A DNA stretch of 64,000 nucleotides. Source: Yoonia sp. F2084L. GTDB lineage: Bacteria; Pseudomonadota; Alphaproteobacteria; Rhodobacterales; Rhodobacteraceae. The DNA lies in assembly GCF_023015625.1 (NCBI RefSeq), contig NZ_JALKAH010000002.1, positions 558,001-622,000 of the forward strand. Direction: 5' to 3'. The first letter of the stretch is position 1. Each line of letters begins with the position of its first letter. This document shows positions 8,191 through 16,726 of this stretch, piece by piece. The notes beneath the pieces are model-generated. The model saw nothing but the letters and a program-made list of their open reading frames with translations. It was not told the origin of the DNA and did not search any database. The position numbers were made by a program, and so were the translations under genes.

Positions 8191-9981
8191 ATGGCCGAGA
8201 CCCAAAGACCCAAACCAGAAGATCGCCCCACAGGCAAACGCGTCGGTGCGCTGACAGCACTGTGGCCGTTCATGAAGCCTTACCGGTTGAACATGCTGGG
8301 GGCCGGTTTTGCGCTGGTCTTTACGGCGATGGTGTCGCTCAGCTTACCACTGGCCGCTGAACGGGTGGTCGATAGTTTCGGGCTCGCCTCTGGTGAGATC
8401 GGCCAGCATTTCGTGACCATGCTGGTTATCGCGACGTTGCTCGCTTTTGGGACTGCGCTTCGATACTATCTGGTGACGCGGTTGGGTGAACGGGTGGTCG
8501 CTGACATACGCAAGGCCGTGTTCAACCGCATGATCAGCATGAGCCCCGCATTCTATGAACGCATCATGACCGGTGAGGTGCTCAGCCGGATCACGACAGA
8601 CACAACGCTGATCCTGTCGGTGATTGGCAGTTCGGTATCCATCGCGCTGCGCAACATCCTGATTTTCATCGGGGGCGTTATTTTGATGCTGCTGACCTCG
8701 GTGAAGATGAGCGCGATGGTGCTTTGGCCGATCCCGGTTGTGCTGTTTCCGATCCTGTTTCTGGGACGGCGCGTGCGCAGCCTGTCCAAGGAAAATCAGG
8801 ACCTGATTGCGGAATCCAGTGGCGATGCGTCTGAGCAGTTGCTGTCGGCCCAAACCGTGCAGGCCTTTACGCATGAAGAATTGAGCCGGGCCAAGTTCGA
8901 CGAGGTGACAGAGCAAAGCTATCATTCGGCCCGCAAGCGGATCATGACGCGTGCGGCATTGACAGCCATTGTGATCTTTATGGTTTTCGCCGCCATCGTG
9001 CTGTTCCTGCAGATGGGGTCGCAAGATGTTGTCGCCGGTGAAATCACCGAGGGCGGGTTGGTGCGTTTCCTGTTTTACACCATCATGGTGGGCGGTGCCG
9101 TGGCGGCATTGTCCGAGGTTTGGGGTGAGTTGCAGCGCGCCGCAGGTGCGACGGAACGTTTGGTTGAATTGCTGACCGCCGAAGATACCGTACAGGACCC
9201 GGCGCAACCCAATGTGCTGCCAACGCCAGTCAAAGGTGCGCTGCATTTTGACAATGTGCATTTTCACTATCCATCACGGCCGCAGATTTCGGCGCTAGAT
9301 GGTATCAACCTTGAGATTAAACCGGGCGAAACCGTGGCATTGGTCGGACCTTCCGGGGCGGGCAAAAGTACCATCATTCAGATGGTCCAGCGATTCTATG
9401 ATCCGCAGGATGGGGCGGTGCGCATTGATGGCAAAGACCTGCGCGATTTGGATCGCTCAGACTTCCGCAAACACATAGCGCTTGTGCCGCAGGACCCGGT
9501 AATATTTGCAGACACGGCGCGCGAAAACATTCGCTTTGGTCGTCCGACGGCGACCGACGCCGAGGTCGAAGAAGCCGCCAAGGCCGCTGCGGCTTATGAT
9601 TTTCTGACAGCACTTCCCGATGGCTTTGACAGCTATGTGGGCGAACGCGGTGTCATGCTGTCGGGCGGACAAAAACAACGGATCGCTATTGCGCGGGCTA
9701 TTCTGCGCGATGCCCCGATCCTGCTGCTGGACGAGGCGACAAGCGCGCTGGATGCAGAAAGCGAATATGCGGTGCAGCGGGCAGTGGAAGAATTGGCGCG
9801 CACCCGCACAACCTTGATCGTGGCACACCGTCTGGCAACAGTGAAAAAGGCCGACCGGATCATCGTCTTGGAAGACGGCAAAATTGTTGCGCAAGGCAGC
9901 CATGATGCGCTGGTCGCCCAAGGCGGGCTGTATGCGCGGCTGGCGCGTTTGCAGTTTACCGAAGGTGTTGCCGCAGAATAG
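8191..9981 (+). CDS. ABC exporter with fused permease and ATPase (MsbA/ABCB family)
   Basis: A half-size exporter of about 596 residues. The N-terminal half has about six membrane segments, ending near residue 300. The C-terminal ATPase shows Walker A GPSGAGKST, Q-loop VPQDPV, signature MLSGGQKQRIAIARA, Walker B ILLLDEATSALD and the switch His in IVAHRL. The ATG at 8191 is preferred over a TTG at 8188 because GAGGA at 8180-8184 is then six bases upstream. Homodimers of this family flip lipids or hydrophobic drugs, and in Rhodobacterales such single genes are often annotated as lipid A/lipid exporters. The substrate is not evident. Confidence 0.9.
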   Translation: MAETQRPKPEDRPTGKRVGALTALWPFMKPYRLNMLGAGFALVFTAMVSLSLPLAAERVVDSFGLASGEIGQHFVTMLVIATLLAFGTALRYYLVTRLGERVVADIRKAVFNRMISMSPAFYERIMTGEVLSRITTDTTLILSVIGSSVSIALRNILIFIGGVILMLLTSVKMSAMVLWPIPVVLFPILFLGRRVRSLSKENQDLIAESSGDASEQLLSAQTVQAFTHEELSRAKFDEVTEQSYHSARKRIMTRAALTAIVIFMVFAAIVLFLQMGSQDVVAGEITEGGLVRFLFYTIMVGGAVAALSEVWGELQRAAGATERLVELLTAEDTVQDPAQPNVLPTPVKGALHFDNVHFHYPSRPQISALDGINLEIKPGETVALVGPSGAGKSTIIQMVQRFYDPQDGAVRIDGKDLRDLDRSDFRKHIALVPQDPVIFADTARENIRFGRPTATDAEVEEAAKAAAAYDFLTALPDGFDSYVGERGVMLSGGQKQRIAIARAILRDAPILLLDEATSALDAESEYAVQRAVEELARTRTTLIVAHRLATVKKADRIIVLEDGKIVAQGSHDALVAQGGLYARLARLQFTEGVAAE

Positions 9982-10088
9982 CGTTGATTTTCGCAGCGTA
10001 AGACTTGTGATTTTGTGCGTTTTTGCCCACCCTATGCTGTCAGGGAGGCTGCGTAAAACTGCGCGGTGAAAAATCGGGAGGAGACGGC

Positions 10089-11975
10089 ATGGCTTTTGCA
10101 AGTGTCGCAGATCGGGATGCAATTGAGGCCGAAAAGCCGTGGGATGAGCGCAATACGCCGACAACGACGTATGAGTTACTCAGCCAGACGGCATCAAAAT
10201 TTGGCAGTCGCAAAGCCGTCAGTTTCAGCCTTCTCTCTGACCCGAATGCGAAATGCGAAACGCTGAATTGGAATGAATTGCGCGACAAAACCGGTCAGGC
10301 GGCCAATATGTTCCGCGATCTTGGTGTCGGCGAAACGGATGTCGTCGCCTATTTGATGCCCAACGCGACCGAGACGATCCTGACCTATCTTGGTGGCCAA
10401 GTCGCAGGCATCGTCAACCCGATCAACCCGCTGCTGGATGCCGAACAAATCGCGGCAATTCTGCGTGAGACCGGCGCCAAGGTGCTGGTCACACTCAAGG
10501 CTTTCCCCAAGACCGATGTGGCCCAAAAGGCCGCCGAAGCGGTCCGGCTGGCCCCCAATGTGACCCATGTGCTTGAGGTCGATCTGCACCGTTATCTGAC
10601 TGGTTTGAAACGGCTGATTGTCCCGCTGATCCGCCCCAAGAACCCGGTGACCCACAATGCCACAGTCCTTGATTTCAACGCAGAGATGAACAAACAACCC
10701 GCAGTACTCAGCTTTGAAGACAGCAAGGTGGACCGGGTTGCGGCTTACTTCCACACCGGCGGGACCACGGGCATGCCGAAGGTCGTGCAGCACCGTTATT
10801 CGGGCATTGTCTACAACGCTTGGTTGGGCGACAAATTGCTCTTCACCGAAGAAGACGTGCAGATTTGTCCGCTGCCTTTGTTTCATGTTTTTGCGACGAT
10901 CGTCTCGCTGGGGGCGTCTTTGGGATCAGGGGCGCAAGTCGTGTTTCCGACGCCGCAGGGCTATCGCGGCGAAGGGGTGTTCGATAACTTCTGGAAGTTG
11001 GTCGAAAAACACAAAGTGACCTTCATGATCACGGTGCCAACAGCAATGTCAGCACTGATGCAGCGCAAGGTGGACGCTGATATCTCAACACTGCGTTTGG
11101 CATTCTGCGGATCAGCACCGTTGCCGCTTGAACTGTATCGCCGGTTTGAAGAGGCTGCTGGCGTGACCATCTGTGAAGGCTATGGCTTGACCGAAGCGAC
11201 CTGCCTTGTGTCAATCAACCCACCAAGTGGGGAAAAGCGGGTCGGTTCGATCGGAGTGCCGTTCCCCTATACGCACGTCAAGATTGTGAATCCAGCAGAT
11301 GGTGAAGTGCTTGATATTGACGAGATTGGCGAAATCTGCGTTTCAAACCCCGGTGTCTATGGCGGCAAAACCTATACTGAGACGGAAAAGAACGCCGATC
11401 TGTTCTATCCGGGACCGCAATCTGATGCGCAGTACCTGCGGACCGGCGATCTGGGACGTGTCGATGCCGATGGCTATCTTTGGATCACGGGCCGCGCGAA
11501 AGACCTGATTATCCGTGGCGGTCACAACATTGACCCCGCCGAAATCGAGGAGGCTTTGGCCGGGCACGACGCCGTCGCCTTTGCCGGTGCCATTGGCCAA
11601 CCTGACCAGCACGCGGGCGAGGTGCCTTGCGTCTATGTCGAGTTGGTTGACGGTGCGAGTGTGACGCAGGAAGACCTAATGGATTTTGCCAAAAAGCACA
11701 TTCACGAGCGAGCGGCGCATCCCAAGCACCTTGAAATCCTAAGCGAATTGCCAAAAACGGCCGTTGGCAAGATATTCAAACCTGATTTGCGTAAGCGGGC
11801 GATCACGCGGATTTATGACGCGGCCTTAGTCAACATGGCCGCCGAGGTGCGGGATGTGAGTGAGGACAAGAAACGCGGTCTGGTTGCGCATATTGTCAAA
11901 ACCGGTGATGTCTCGGACGCCGAAATTGGCAGCGCGTTGAATGCCTACACTATCCCTTGGGAATTAGCGGACTAA
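10089..11975 (+). CDS. Acyl-CoA synthetase (AMP-forming, long 628-residue type)
   Basis: An ANL-superfamily adenylate-forming ligase that would activate a carboxylic acid to its CoA thioester through an acyl-AMP. Motifs in order are the phosphate loop HTGGTTGMPK, the GYGLTEATC adenine-binding motif, RTGDLGRVDADGYLWITGR with the hinge Asp, the IIRGGHNIDPAEIE motif, and the C-terminal catalytic Lys in KTAVGKIFKPDLR. GGGAGGAG at 10077-10084 fixes the start at 10089; an upstream GTG would add about 20 unlikely residues. It is longer than short-chain ligases (about 540). It is followed after 35 bases by a hydroxyacid dehydrogenase on the same strand, suggesting a small catabolic operon. The substrate is unknown. 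Confidence 0.9.
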   Translation: MAFASVADRDAIEAEKPWDERNTPTTTYELLSQTASKFGSRKAVSFSLLSDPNAKCETLNWNELRDKTGQAANMFRDLGVGETDVVAYLMPNATETILTYLGGQVAGIVNPINPLLDAEQIAAILRETGAKVLVTLKAFPKTDVAQKAAEAVRLAPNVTHVLEVDLHRYLTGLKRLIVPLIRPKNPVTHNATVLDFNAEMNKQPAVLSFEDSKVDRVAAYFHTGGTTGMPKVVQHRYSGIVYNAWLGDKLLFTEEDVQICPLPLFHVFATIVSLGASLGSGAQVVFPTPQGYRGEGVFDNFWKLVEKHKVTFMITVPTAMSALMQRKVDADISTLRLAFCGSAPLPLELYRRFEEAAGVTICEGYGLTEATCLVSINPPSGEKRVGSIGVPFPYTHVKIVNPADGEVLDIDEIGEICVSNPGVYGGKTYTETEKNADLFYPGPQSDAQYLRTGDLGRVDADGYLWITGRAKDLIIRGGHNIDPAEIEEALAGHDAVAFAGAIGQPDQHAGEVPCVYVELVDGASVTQEDLMDFAKKHIHERAAHPKHLEILSELPKTAVGKIFKPDLRKRAITRIYDAALVNMAAEVRDVSEDKKRGLVAHIVKTGDVSDAEIGSALNAYTIPWELAD

Positions 11976-12010
11976 GGTTCCGCGAAAGCAACGAATAAAG
12001 GACAGCTGTG

Positions 12011-12883
12011 ATGACAAAACTCGCGTTTCTGGGCCTGGGGGTCATGGGATACCCGATGGCCGGGCATTTGCAGGCGGCCGGACACGATGTGACGGTCTAT
12101 AATCGGACTGCTGCAAAGGCTGAAAAGTGGGTGGCACAGCATGGTGGTGCGATGGCCGCGACCCCACGCGGTGCGGCTGAAGGCGCCGATCTGGTCATGG
12201 CTTGTGTCGGGAATGACGATGACCTGCGGTCGGTTTGTCTGGGCGAGGATGGTGCGTTCGCGGCAATGTCTGCCGGGACGATCTTTGTCGACCACACGAC
12301 AGTTTCCGCCGCAGTGACGCGGCAATTGCATGACGTCGCCGCGGCTGGTGGCGTGGCTTTCGTTGATGCCCCTGTATCGGGCGGGCAAGCGGGTGCTGAA
12401 AACGGCGCGCTTTCTGTGATGTGCGGTGGTGCGGCAGATAGCTATGCCAAGGCCGAGATGGTGATCAGTGCTTATGCTAAATTGTGCCGCCGTATCGGTG
12501 ACAGCGGGGCTGGACAGATGACTAAGATGTGCAATCAAATCGCGATTGCGGGGCTGGTGCAAGGGTTGTCAGAGGCGCTGCACTTTGCCCAAAAGGCCGG
12601 GCTTGATGGCGAAGCGGTTGTCGAGGTTATCAGCCAGGGCGCGGCGGGCAGTTGGCAGATGTCGAACCGATACCAGACCATGCTGGACGATAAATGGGAT
12701 CATGGGTTCGCAGTTGACTGGATGCGAAAGGACCTGGGAATTTGCCTTGACACAGCCAATGAGAACGGCGCGAGCCTGCCGGTGACGGCGCTTGTCGATC
12801 AGTTCTATAAAGACGTCCAGAAACTGGGTGGCGGGCGCTGGGACACGTCATCTCTGCTCAAGCGCTTGCAGGCGATGGGATAG
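12011..12883 (+). CDS. NAD(P)-dependent beta-hydroxyacid dehydrogenase (3-hydroxyisobutyrate dehydrogenase family)
   Basis: A 290-residue oxidoreductase. The N-terminal Rossmann motif is GLGVMGYPMAGHL. The substrate signature DAPVSGGQAGAENGALSVMCGG lies about residue 118, and the catalytic Lys is in GAGQMTKMCNQ. This family oxidises 3-hydroxyisobutyrate or reduces tartronate semialdehyde; sequence alone does not separate the two. Linked to the acyl-CoA synthetase just upstream, a role in branched-chain or C3 acid catabolism is a reasonable guess. GTG at 12008 and ATG at 12011 are both in frame; AAAGGA about eight bases upstream suits the ATG. Confidence 0.88.
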   Translation: MTKLAFLGLGVMGYPMAGHLQAAGHDVTVYNRTAAKAEKWVAQHGGAMAATPRGAAEGADLVMACVGNDDDLRSVCLGEDGAFAAMSAGTIFVDHTTVSAAVTRQLHDVAAAGGVAFVDAPVSGGQAGAENGALSVMCGGAADSYAKAEMVISAYAKLCRRIGDSGAGQMTKMCNQIAIAGLVQGLSEALHFAQKAGLDGEAVVEVISQGAAGSWQMSNRYQTMLDDKWDHGFAVDWMRKDLGICLDTANENGASLPVTALVDQFYKDVQKLGGGRWDTSSLLKRLQAMG

Positions 12884-12956
12884 ACCGCAGGCAATTCAGT
12901 TGCCGCGTTGTTCATGATGTCCGGACAAGCCGGGTTGGATGAACAGTTCCCACCCT

Positions 12957-13478
12957 TTAAAATAGCGTGATGTCGGCAGGTTGTGGTGCGGGTGGCTTGA
13001 TCGGGGCGACGTCAGGCAACGCACCTGACACTTGCATTTGCCTTGCCGCACCCGTTGAGGGAATGAACTGGATGCGGCGGGCCGATACACCGCCCAGACT
13101 TTGGGACAGGCAGGCGATACCTTCCCGCGCAAGAAAGTCGAGAGCGAAGGTCGCATTTGTCGCGCCAATATCGCGTGCATGTTCTGTCATGCGCGCACCA
13201 CCGAAAAGTTTCGCTTGCAAATGCGACCGCTGGCCACCCGCCTTTAGAACGCGGTTGATCAGCAACTCCATCGCGTTCACTCCGTACTTCAGATCATCGC
13301 TTTCGGTTGTACCTGCGGTCGCCAAGAGAAAATGGTTCATGCCCCCAACCCCGGCCTTCGGGTCAAAAAGACAAACCGCGACGCACGACCCCAGAACGGT
13401 CGACATCATGACATTTGGATCAGCAGAAACGGCGTAATCGCCTTGGATGACCGTGACGGTCTTACGGCCTTGCGTCAT
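12957..13478 (-). CDS. cheD: Chemoreceptor glutamine deamidase CheD
   Basis: A 173-residue CheD that would deamidate Gln residues of chemoreceptors. The catalytic Cys is in LGSCVAVCLFD (Cys32), the His in GGMNHFLLA (His49), and the Ser/Thr pair at 26-27 precedes the Cys loop. KLFGGARM and RRIQFIP are typical. The start at 13478 overlaps the cheB stop (ATGA); the upstream in-frame start would overlap further. After the globular domain a proline-rich linker (PIKPPAPQPA) leads to the C-terminal DITLF, a tail nearly identical to that of the CheZ-like protein in the same operon. Last gene of the operon. Confidence 0.95.
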   Translation of the reverse strand: MTQGRKTVTVIQGDYAVSADPNVMMSTVLGSCVAVCLFDPKAGVGGMNHFLLATAGTTESDDLKYGVNAMELLINRVLKAGGQRSHLQAKLFGGARMTEHARDIGATNATFALDFLAREGIACLSQSLGGVSARRIQFIPSTGAARQMQVSGALPDVAPIKPPAPQPADITLF

Positions 13479-14467
13479 GCGCGTAACCTCGCGGCACATG
13501 CGCTCAGCAGTGCTGGACCGATTTTAGGCAGTGGCAATTCTTGCTCTACGCCACCAAGTTCTTTCGCGATGCGCGGCATGCCGTACACAACGCTTGTCGC
13601 TTGATCTTGTCCAATCGTTGTCGCCCCCGCCTCGCGAAGGGCGGTCATACCGCGCGCGCCATCCCGCCCCATACCTGTGAGCAAGGCAGCCACGATGTTT
13701 TTGGCGATTGGTACGGCAGATGTGAATAGCGCATCAACCGACGGGCGGTGGCCCGAGACAGGCGGTCCCGCCTGCAATGACATGCGCGGGGCGGCCCCTT
13801 TGTGCAAACAAAGATGGGCCATGTCACCGGGCGGCAGATAAATATGACCAGGCTTCAACGGCATACCATCTTGGGCTTGTTCCACCTTTGCTTGGGTCGC
13901 GCCATCCAATAAGCGGATCAGGCTTGCTGCAAAGCTGCCACCGGTATGTTGCACAATGAGGGTGGGAGGGCATGTTGTGCCAAAACTCTGTGTGGTCTTT
14001 AGCAAGGCGTCTATGCCGCCGGTAGATGCCCCGATAAGCACAACTTTCTGCGGATCGAATTGCGTCTTACTCTCTGCTCGCGACGGCGGATTACTGGTGT
14101 CAGATTTTCGTTGTGATGCCGCGCGGACAGCATCCAGCAGCGCGCGGCTGTCGTGTTGATCGGTGACAAAAATGACGTGTTCGCGTGCCTTTGATGACAG
14201 CGACGACAGGACCATTCCCGGGTCATCAGCCATCAAGACGCAACCAATCCCCAAGATGCGAAATAGTGTATCCAGCAATTCAAACTCGGCGCAATCTGCG
14301 AAACTAGCTGCCATGACAACGCAATCGGGTTGGTTGTGCTCAGCAAAATCGTAGGTGCTCGTCAATGTGGTCGTGACCATACAAAAGACGGTGCCTGGGT
14401 GAGACATCAGGATGTTGCGCAGTCGCTCGCCTGCTAGCGGCGATGGATGAGAGACCAAAATCTGCAT
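13475..14467 (-). CDS. cheB: Chemoreceptor methylesterase CheB with a degenerate receiver domain
   Basis: A 330-residue protein. The C-terminal methylesterase domain (from about 140) is intact, with the nucleophile Ser148 in IGASTGG, His174 in IVQHTGG and Asp269 in LLTGMGRDGARGM. It would remove methyl groups from receptor glutamates. The N-terminal 120 residues keep a receiver-like alternation of strands and helices but lack the phosphorylation site. ILVSHPS stands where the acidic pair (VDDS) belongs, the beta-3 strand reads CVVMAAS with no Asp, and the conserved Thr and Lys are not visible. Regulation of this CheB by CheA phosphorylation therefore looks lost. Overlaps cheD by four bases. 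Confidence 0.95.
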   Translation of the reverse strand: MQILVSHPSPLAGERLRNILMSHPGTVFCMVTTTLTSTYDFAEHNQPDCVVMAASFADCAEFELLDTLFRILGIGCVLMADDPGMVLSSLSSKAREHVIFVTDQHDSRALLDAVRAASQRKSDTSNPPSRAESKTQFDPQKVVLIGASTGGIDALLKTTQSFGTTCPPTLIVQHTGGSFAASLIRLLDGATQAKVEQAQDGMPLKPGHIYLPPGDMAHLCLHKGAAPRMSLQAGPPVSGHRPSVDALFTSAVPIAKNIVAALLTGMGRDGARGMTALREAGATTIGQDQATSVVYGMPRIAKELGGVEQELPLPKIGPALLSACAARLRA

Positions 14468-14593
14468 TTATTTTCTCAGTTCGGGTTGGAACGTTGCTTA
14501 GAAGGGTTTTTGTTTCGGGTTATGCGCCACAAAAGGTAGGCTGCAACAGTGTCGTCGTTTGTCTTCTTCCTTGGTCAATGCTGGACGTCAAAA

Positions 14594-14977
14594 TTAGAAA
14601 AGTGAGATATCGGTCGCATTTACCGGCTCTTCCGCATCGTAAGGAGCGCCGGTTTCATCGCCGATCATGCGTCTTAAGTATTCAAGTCGAATTGGATCAA
14701 TGACGTCGGTCTGTGAGATAAAGACCGAGTTGGGCATCGCCTTTGCGAGACGCGTCAGTAGTGTTTCGATCTCTTGCAACGATTGGCTGAGCATATCCAT
14801 AGACTGTAAGTCTTTTAAGGAGACAGGATTTCCCTGTGTTGCGTCAACTGGCTGCAACAGGTGCAACTCGAGATCTCGCACTATTTCGTTTGTTACCCGA
14901 ACAGCCGCGCTGGCATTCATAAGTACGTTCGCAACGCTTTGATGTCGCTCTTGCGGGCCTTGTGCAGGATCGTTCAT
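14594..14977 (-). CDS. Small chemotaxis protein with CheZ-like DxxxQ motif and DISLF tail
   Basis: A 127-residue protein starting at an ATG that overlaps the cheY stop (ATGA). It is predicted mostly helical. Residues 53-70 read SLKDLQSMDMLSQSLQEI. The D61-x-x-x-Q65 spacing, preceded by LQ, resembles the CheY-P phosphatase motif of CheZ (QDLTGQ in E. coli), and I recall a DxxxQ protein, CheT, in the Sinorhizobium meliloti che operon. After an acidic linker it ends in DISLF, recalling the position of CheZ's C-terminal CheY-docking peptide. Its place between cheY and cheB fits a CheY-P phosphatase. The assignment is inference from motif and position. Confidence 0.6.
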   Translation of the reverse strand: MNDPAQGPQERHQSVANVLMNASAAVRVTNEIVRDLELHLLQPVDATQGNPVSLKDLQSMDMLSQSLQEIETLLTRLAKAMPNSVFISQTDVIDPIRLEYLRRMIGDETGAPYDAEEPVNATDISLF

Positions 14978-15360
14978 AGGCGGCCGACCACACTTTCTAT
15001 GCACTGCTTCATACTGGCGGTTGAGAAAGGTTTTTTGATGATGTTGTTCAACCCCAATGCCCGCCCCTTGGCGACCAGATCAGGCGTCGGGTTGCCCGTC
15101 ACAAGAATGAAACCGATCCGCGCTGTTGATTTGTTTTGCCGTAGTGCCTGTAGCAGTTGCAGTCCGTCCATGCCTGGCATGTTGTAATCCGACAGCACAA
15201 GATGAACGGGATCGGCGATAAGTTTGTCAAACGCCGCCCGCCCGTCATTTTCAGCTTGGTTTTTCCAAATGCCCATTTCTTCAATGGCTTGCACAAGTAG
15301 TCCGCGGCTGACTCCCATATCATCGACAATCATTACACGCAGCGTGTCCTTCAAACTCAT
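14974..15360 (-). CDS. cheY: CheY-type response regulator (second copy)
   Basis: A 128-residue stand-alone receiver with all phosphorylation residues: the acidic pair in MIVDD, the acceptor Asp in LSDYNMPGMDGL, Thr in ILVTGN and Lys in IIKKPFS. There is no output domain, so it acts by binding a target such as the flagellar motor. It overlaps cheR upstream and the CheZ-like gene downstream by four bases each. In S. meliloti the cheY nearer the 3' end is the motor-binding one; which copy does so here is not shown by sequence. Confidence 0.93.
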   Translation of the reverse strand: MSLKDTLRVMIVDDMGVSRGLLVQAIEEMGIWKNQAENDGRAAFDKLIADPVHLVLSDYNMPGMDGLQLLQALRQNKSTARIGFILVTGNPTPDLVAKGRALGLNNIIKKPFSTASMKQCIESVVGRL

Positions 15361-16262
15361 GTTTTGCCTTCTTTCATGTCAGGTTGTGCGGATCGCATAG
15401 GGCCATCCTGTTTTCTGTAGGTTGTGATGCCGACGCTTTCGAACTGTGTCGTGGCGGGGCCGCTAAGCCGCTCGGAGTGCCCGATCATTAGATGCGCGCC
15501 TGTTTCCATGACTCCAGCGAAACGTTGCCAAAGCCGCGCCTGGGTTTGTTTGTCAAAATAGATCGCTGCGTTTCTACACATAATGACATCGAACTTGCGC
15601 TGCATTGGCCAGTCTTCAATGAGGTTCAGTTCACCAAAGGAAATCAATTGCCGCAGTTCATCGCGGATGGTGATGTGTTGTGATTTCGCGCTGCCGCTGA
15701 CCAGAAGGCGCTCGCGCCATGTAGAAGGAATTGCCTCTATTTGCTCAGCGGGATATGTGGCTTGCTTCGCCTTTGTGATGATATTTGGATCAATATCTGT
15801 GGCCAGAATTCTGAAATCATATTTGGTGATGTCTGGTGCCCCGGCCAACAAGGCTGCGGCGATGCAATAGGCTTCTTGTCCAGCAGAGCAGGCGGATGAC
15901 CATAGCCGTACTGCCTGTCCATTGCGCGCCTTTTCAAGCAGTTGCGGCGCTATGATGTCACGCAGCGTTTCAAAGTGGTGCATTTCGCGAAAGAAATGCG
16001 TGACGTTGGTTGTGAGTGCGGACAGAAGAAAAGGCCGCTCGGTTTCGGCCTCTGGCCGGTCGAGTAGGGCGCAATAAGATTCAAAATCTGGTAGGTTGAG
16101 CGCGCGTAACCGCTTCGCAAGGCGAGAGTAGACCAATGCCTTTTTGGAGGGTTGCAGAAACAGCCCATATCGCTTGTTGGCCAGATCGGCAATCCTGCGA
16201 AAGTCTTGATCGGTGAACGAAAAATCACTGCTGCTTGTGGTTTGAAGAACTGCGGCCGTCAT
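15357..16262 (-). CDS. cheR: Chemoreceptor methyltransferase CheR
   Basis: A 301-residue SAM-dependent methyltransferase that methylates chemoreceptor glutamates. An N-terminal helical domain (about 15-85) is followed by TTNVTHFFRE, the SAM loop WSSACSAGQEAYC, the acidic LATDID and CRNAAIYFD. The SAM loop differs from the common WSAGCSTGEEPYS at several positions, including EE to QE and PYS to AYC, but keeps the glycine. Start and stop overlap cheW and cheY by four bases. Confidence 0.95.
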   Translation of the reverse strand: MTAAVLQTTSSSDFSFTDQDFRRIADLANKRYGLFLQPSKKALVYSRLAKRLRALNLPDFESYCALLDRPEAETERPFLLSALTTNVTHFFREMHHFETLRDIIAPQLLEKARNGQAVRLWSSACSAGQEAYCIAAALLAGAPDITKYDFRILATDIDPNIITKAKQATYPAEQIEAIPSTWRERLLVSGSAKSQHITIRDELRQLISFGELNLIEDWPMQRKFDVIMCRNAAIYFDKQTQARLWQRFAGVMETGAHLMIGHSERLSGPATTQFESVGITTYRKQDGPMRSAQPDMKEGKT

Positions 16263-16726
16263 GCTGCTACCTGTCCTTGGTCGGGCAGTAGCGCCGCCAA
16301 GTTAATCACTTTTGTCATATCATCGCCAACAGGAATGATCCCCGGCGTTGCACGCGTTGTTGGATCTTCCGAGTTGCGCGGGGTTTCGCGCACCATATCC
16401 GGACTGACGCCTAGAATTTCAGAGACAGATTCAACAAGCAGCCCGACAATCCGTTCTTCAATCGCTGAGATAATGATCACATGTCGTTCACTAGGTTCGA
16501 TTTTGGCAAAACCAAGTTTTTCAGCCAGATCAATTATTGGGATGACGGCCCCGCGCAGGTTAATGACACCAAGAACATGAGACGGCGAATGAGGTAGAAT
16601 TGTCACCGGTGACCAGCGGCGAATTTCACGGATTTGCGTTATCTCAATGCAGAAATTTTGCCCACCCGCGACCAGTGTTACGAATTCAAGCTGTTTGGAT
16701 TGATTTGCTTCTTCAGGAAGTGACAT
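16259..16726 (-). CDS. cheW: Chemotaxis coupling protein CheW
   Basis: A 155-residue CheW-fold adaptor linking receptors to CheA. It shows QLEFVTLVAGGQNFCIEI, a REIRRW segment, HVLGVINLRGAVIPIIDL and LLVESVSEIL, all standard for the two SH3-like subdomains. The start at 16726 has AGAGGA eight bases upstream and overlaps the 3' end of cheA by 14 bases. An upstream in-frame start would add 25 basic residues and overlap cheA by nearly 90 bases, so it is rejected. Confidence 0.95.
   Translation of the reverse strand: MSLPEEANQSKQLEFVTLVAGGQNFCIEITQIREIRRWSPVTILPHSPSHVLGVINLRGAVIPIIDLAEKLGFAKIEPSERHVIIISAIEERIVGLLVESVSEILGVSPDMVRETPRNSEDPTTRATPGIIPVGDDMTKVINLAALLPDQGQVAA

Noticed and set aside
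8344-9267. Minus-strand open frame of 307 codons
   Set aside because: Antisense to the permease part of the MsbA-type exporter; His/Gln-rich nonsense composition, no ribosome site.
10089-11975. Calling the acyl-CoA ligase DmdB of DMSP demethylation
   Set aside because: It is about 90 residues longer than DmdB as I recall it and has no dmd neighbours.
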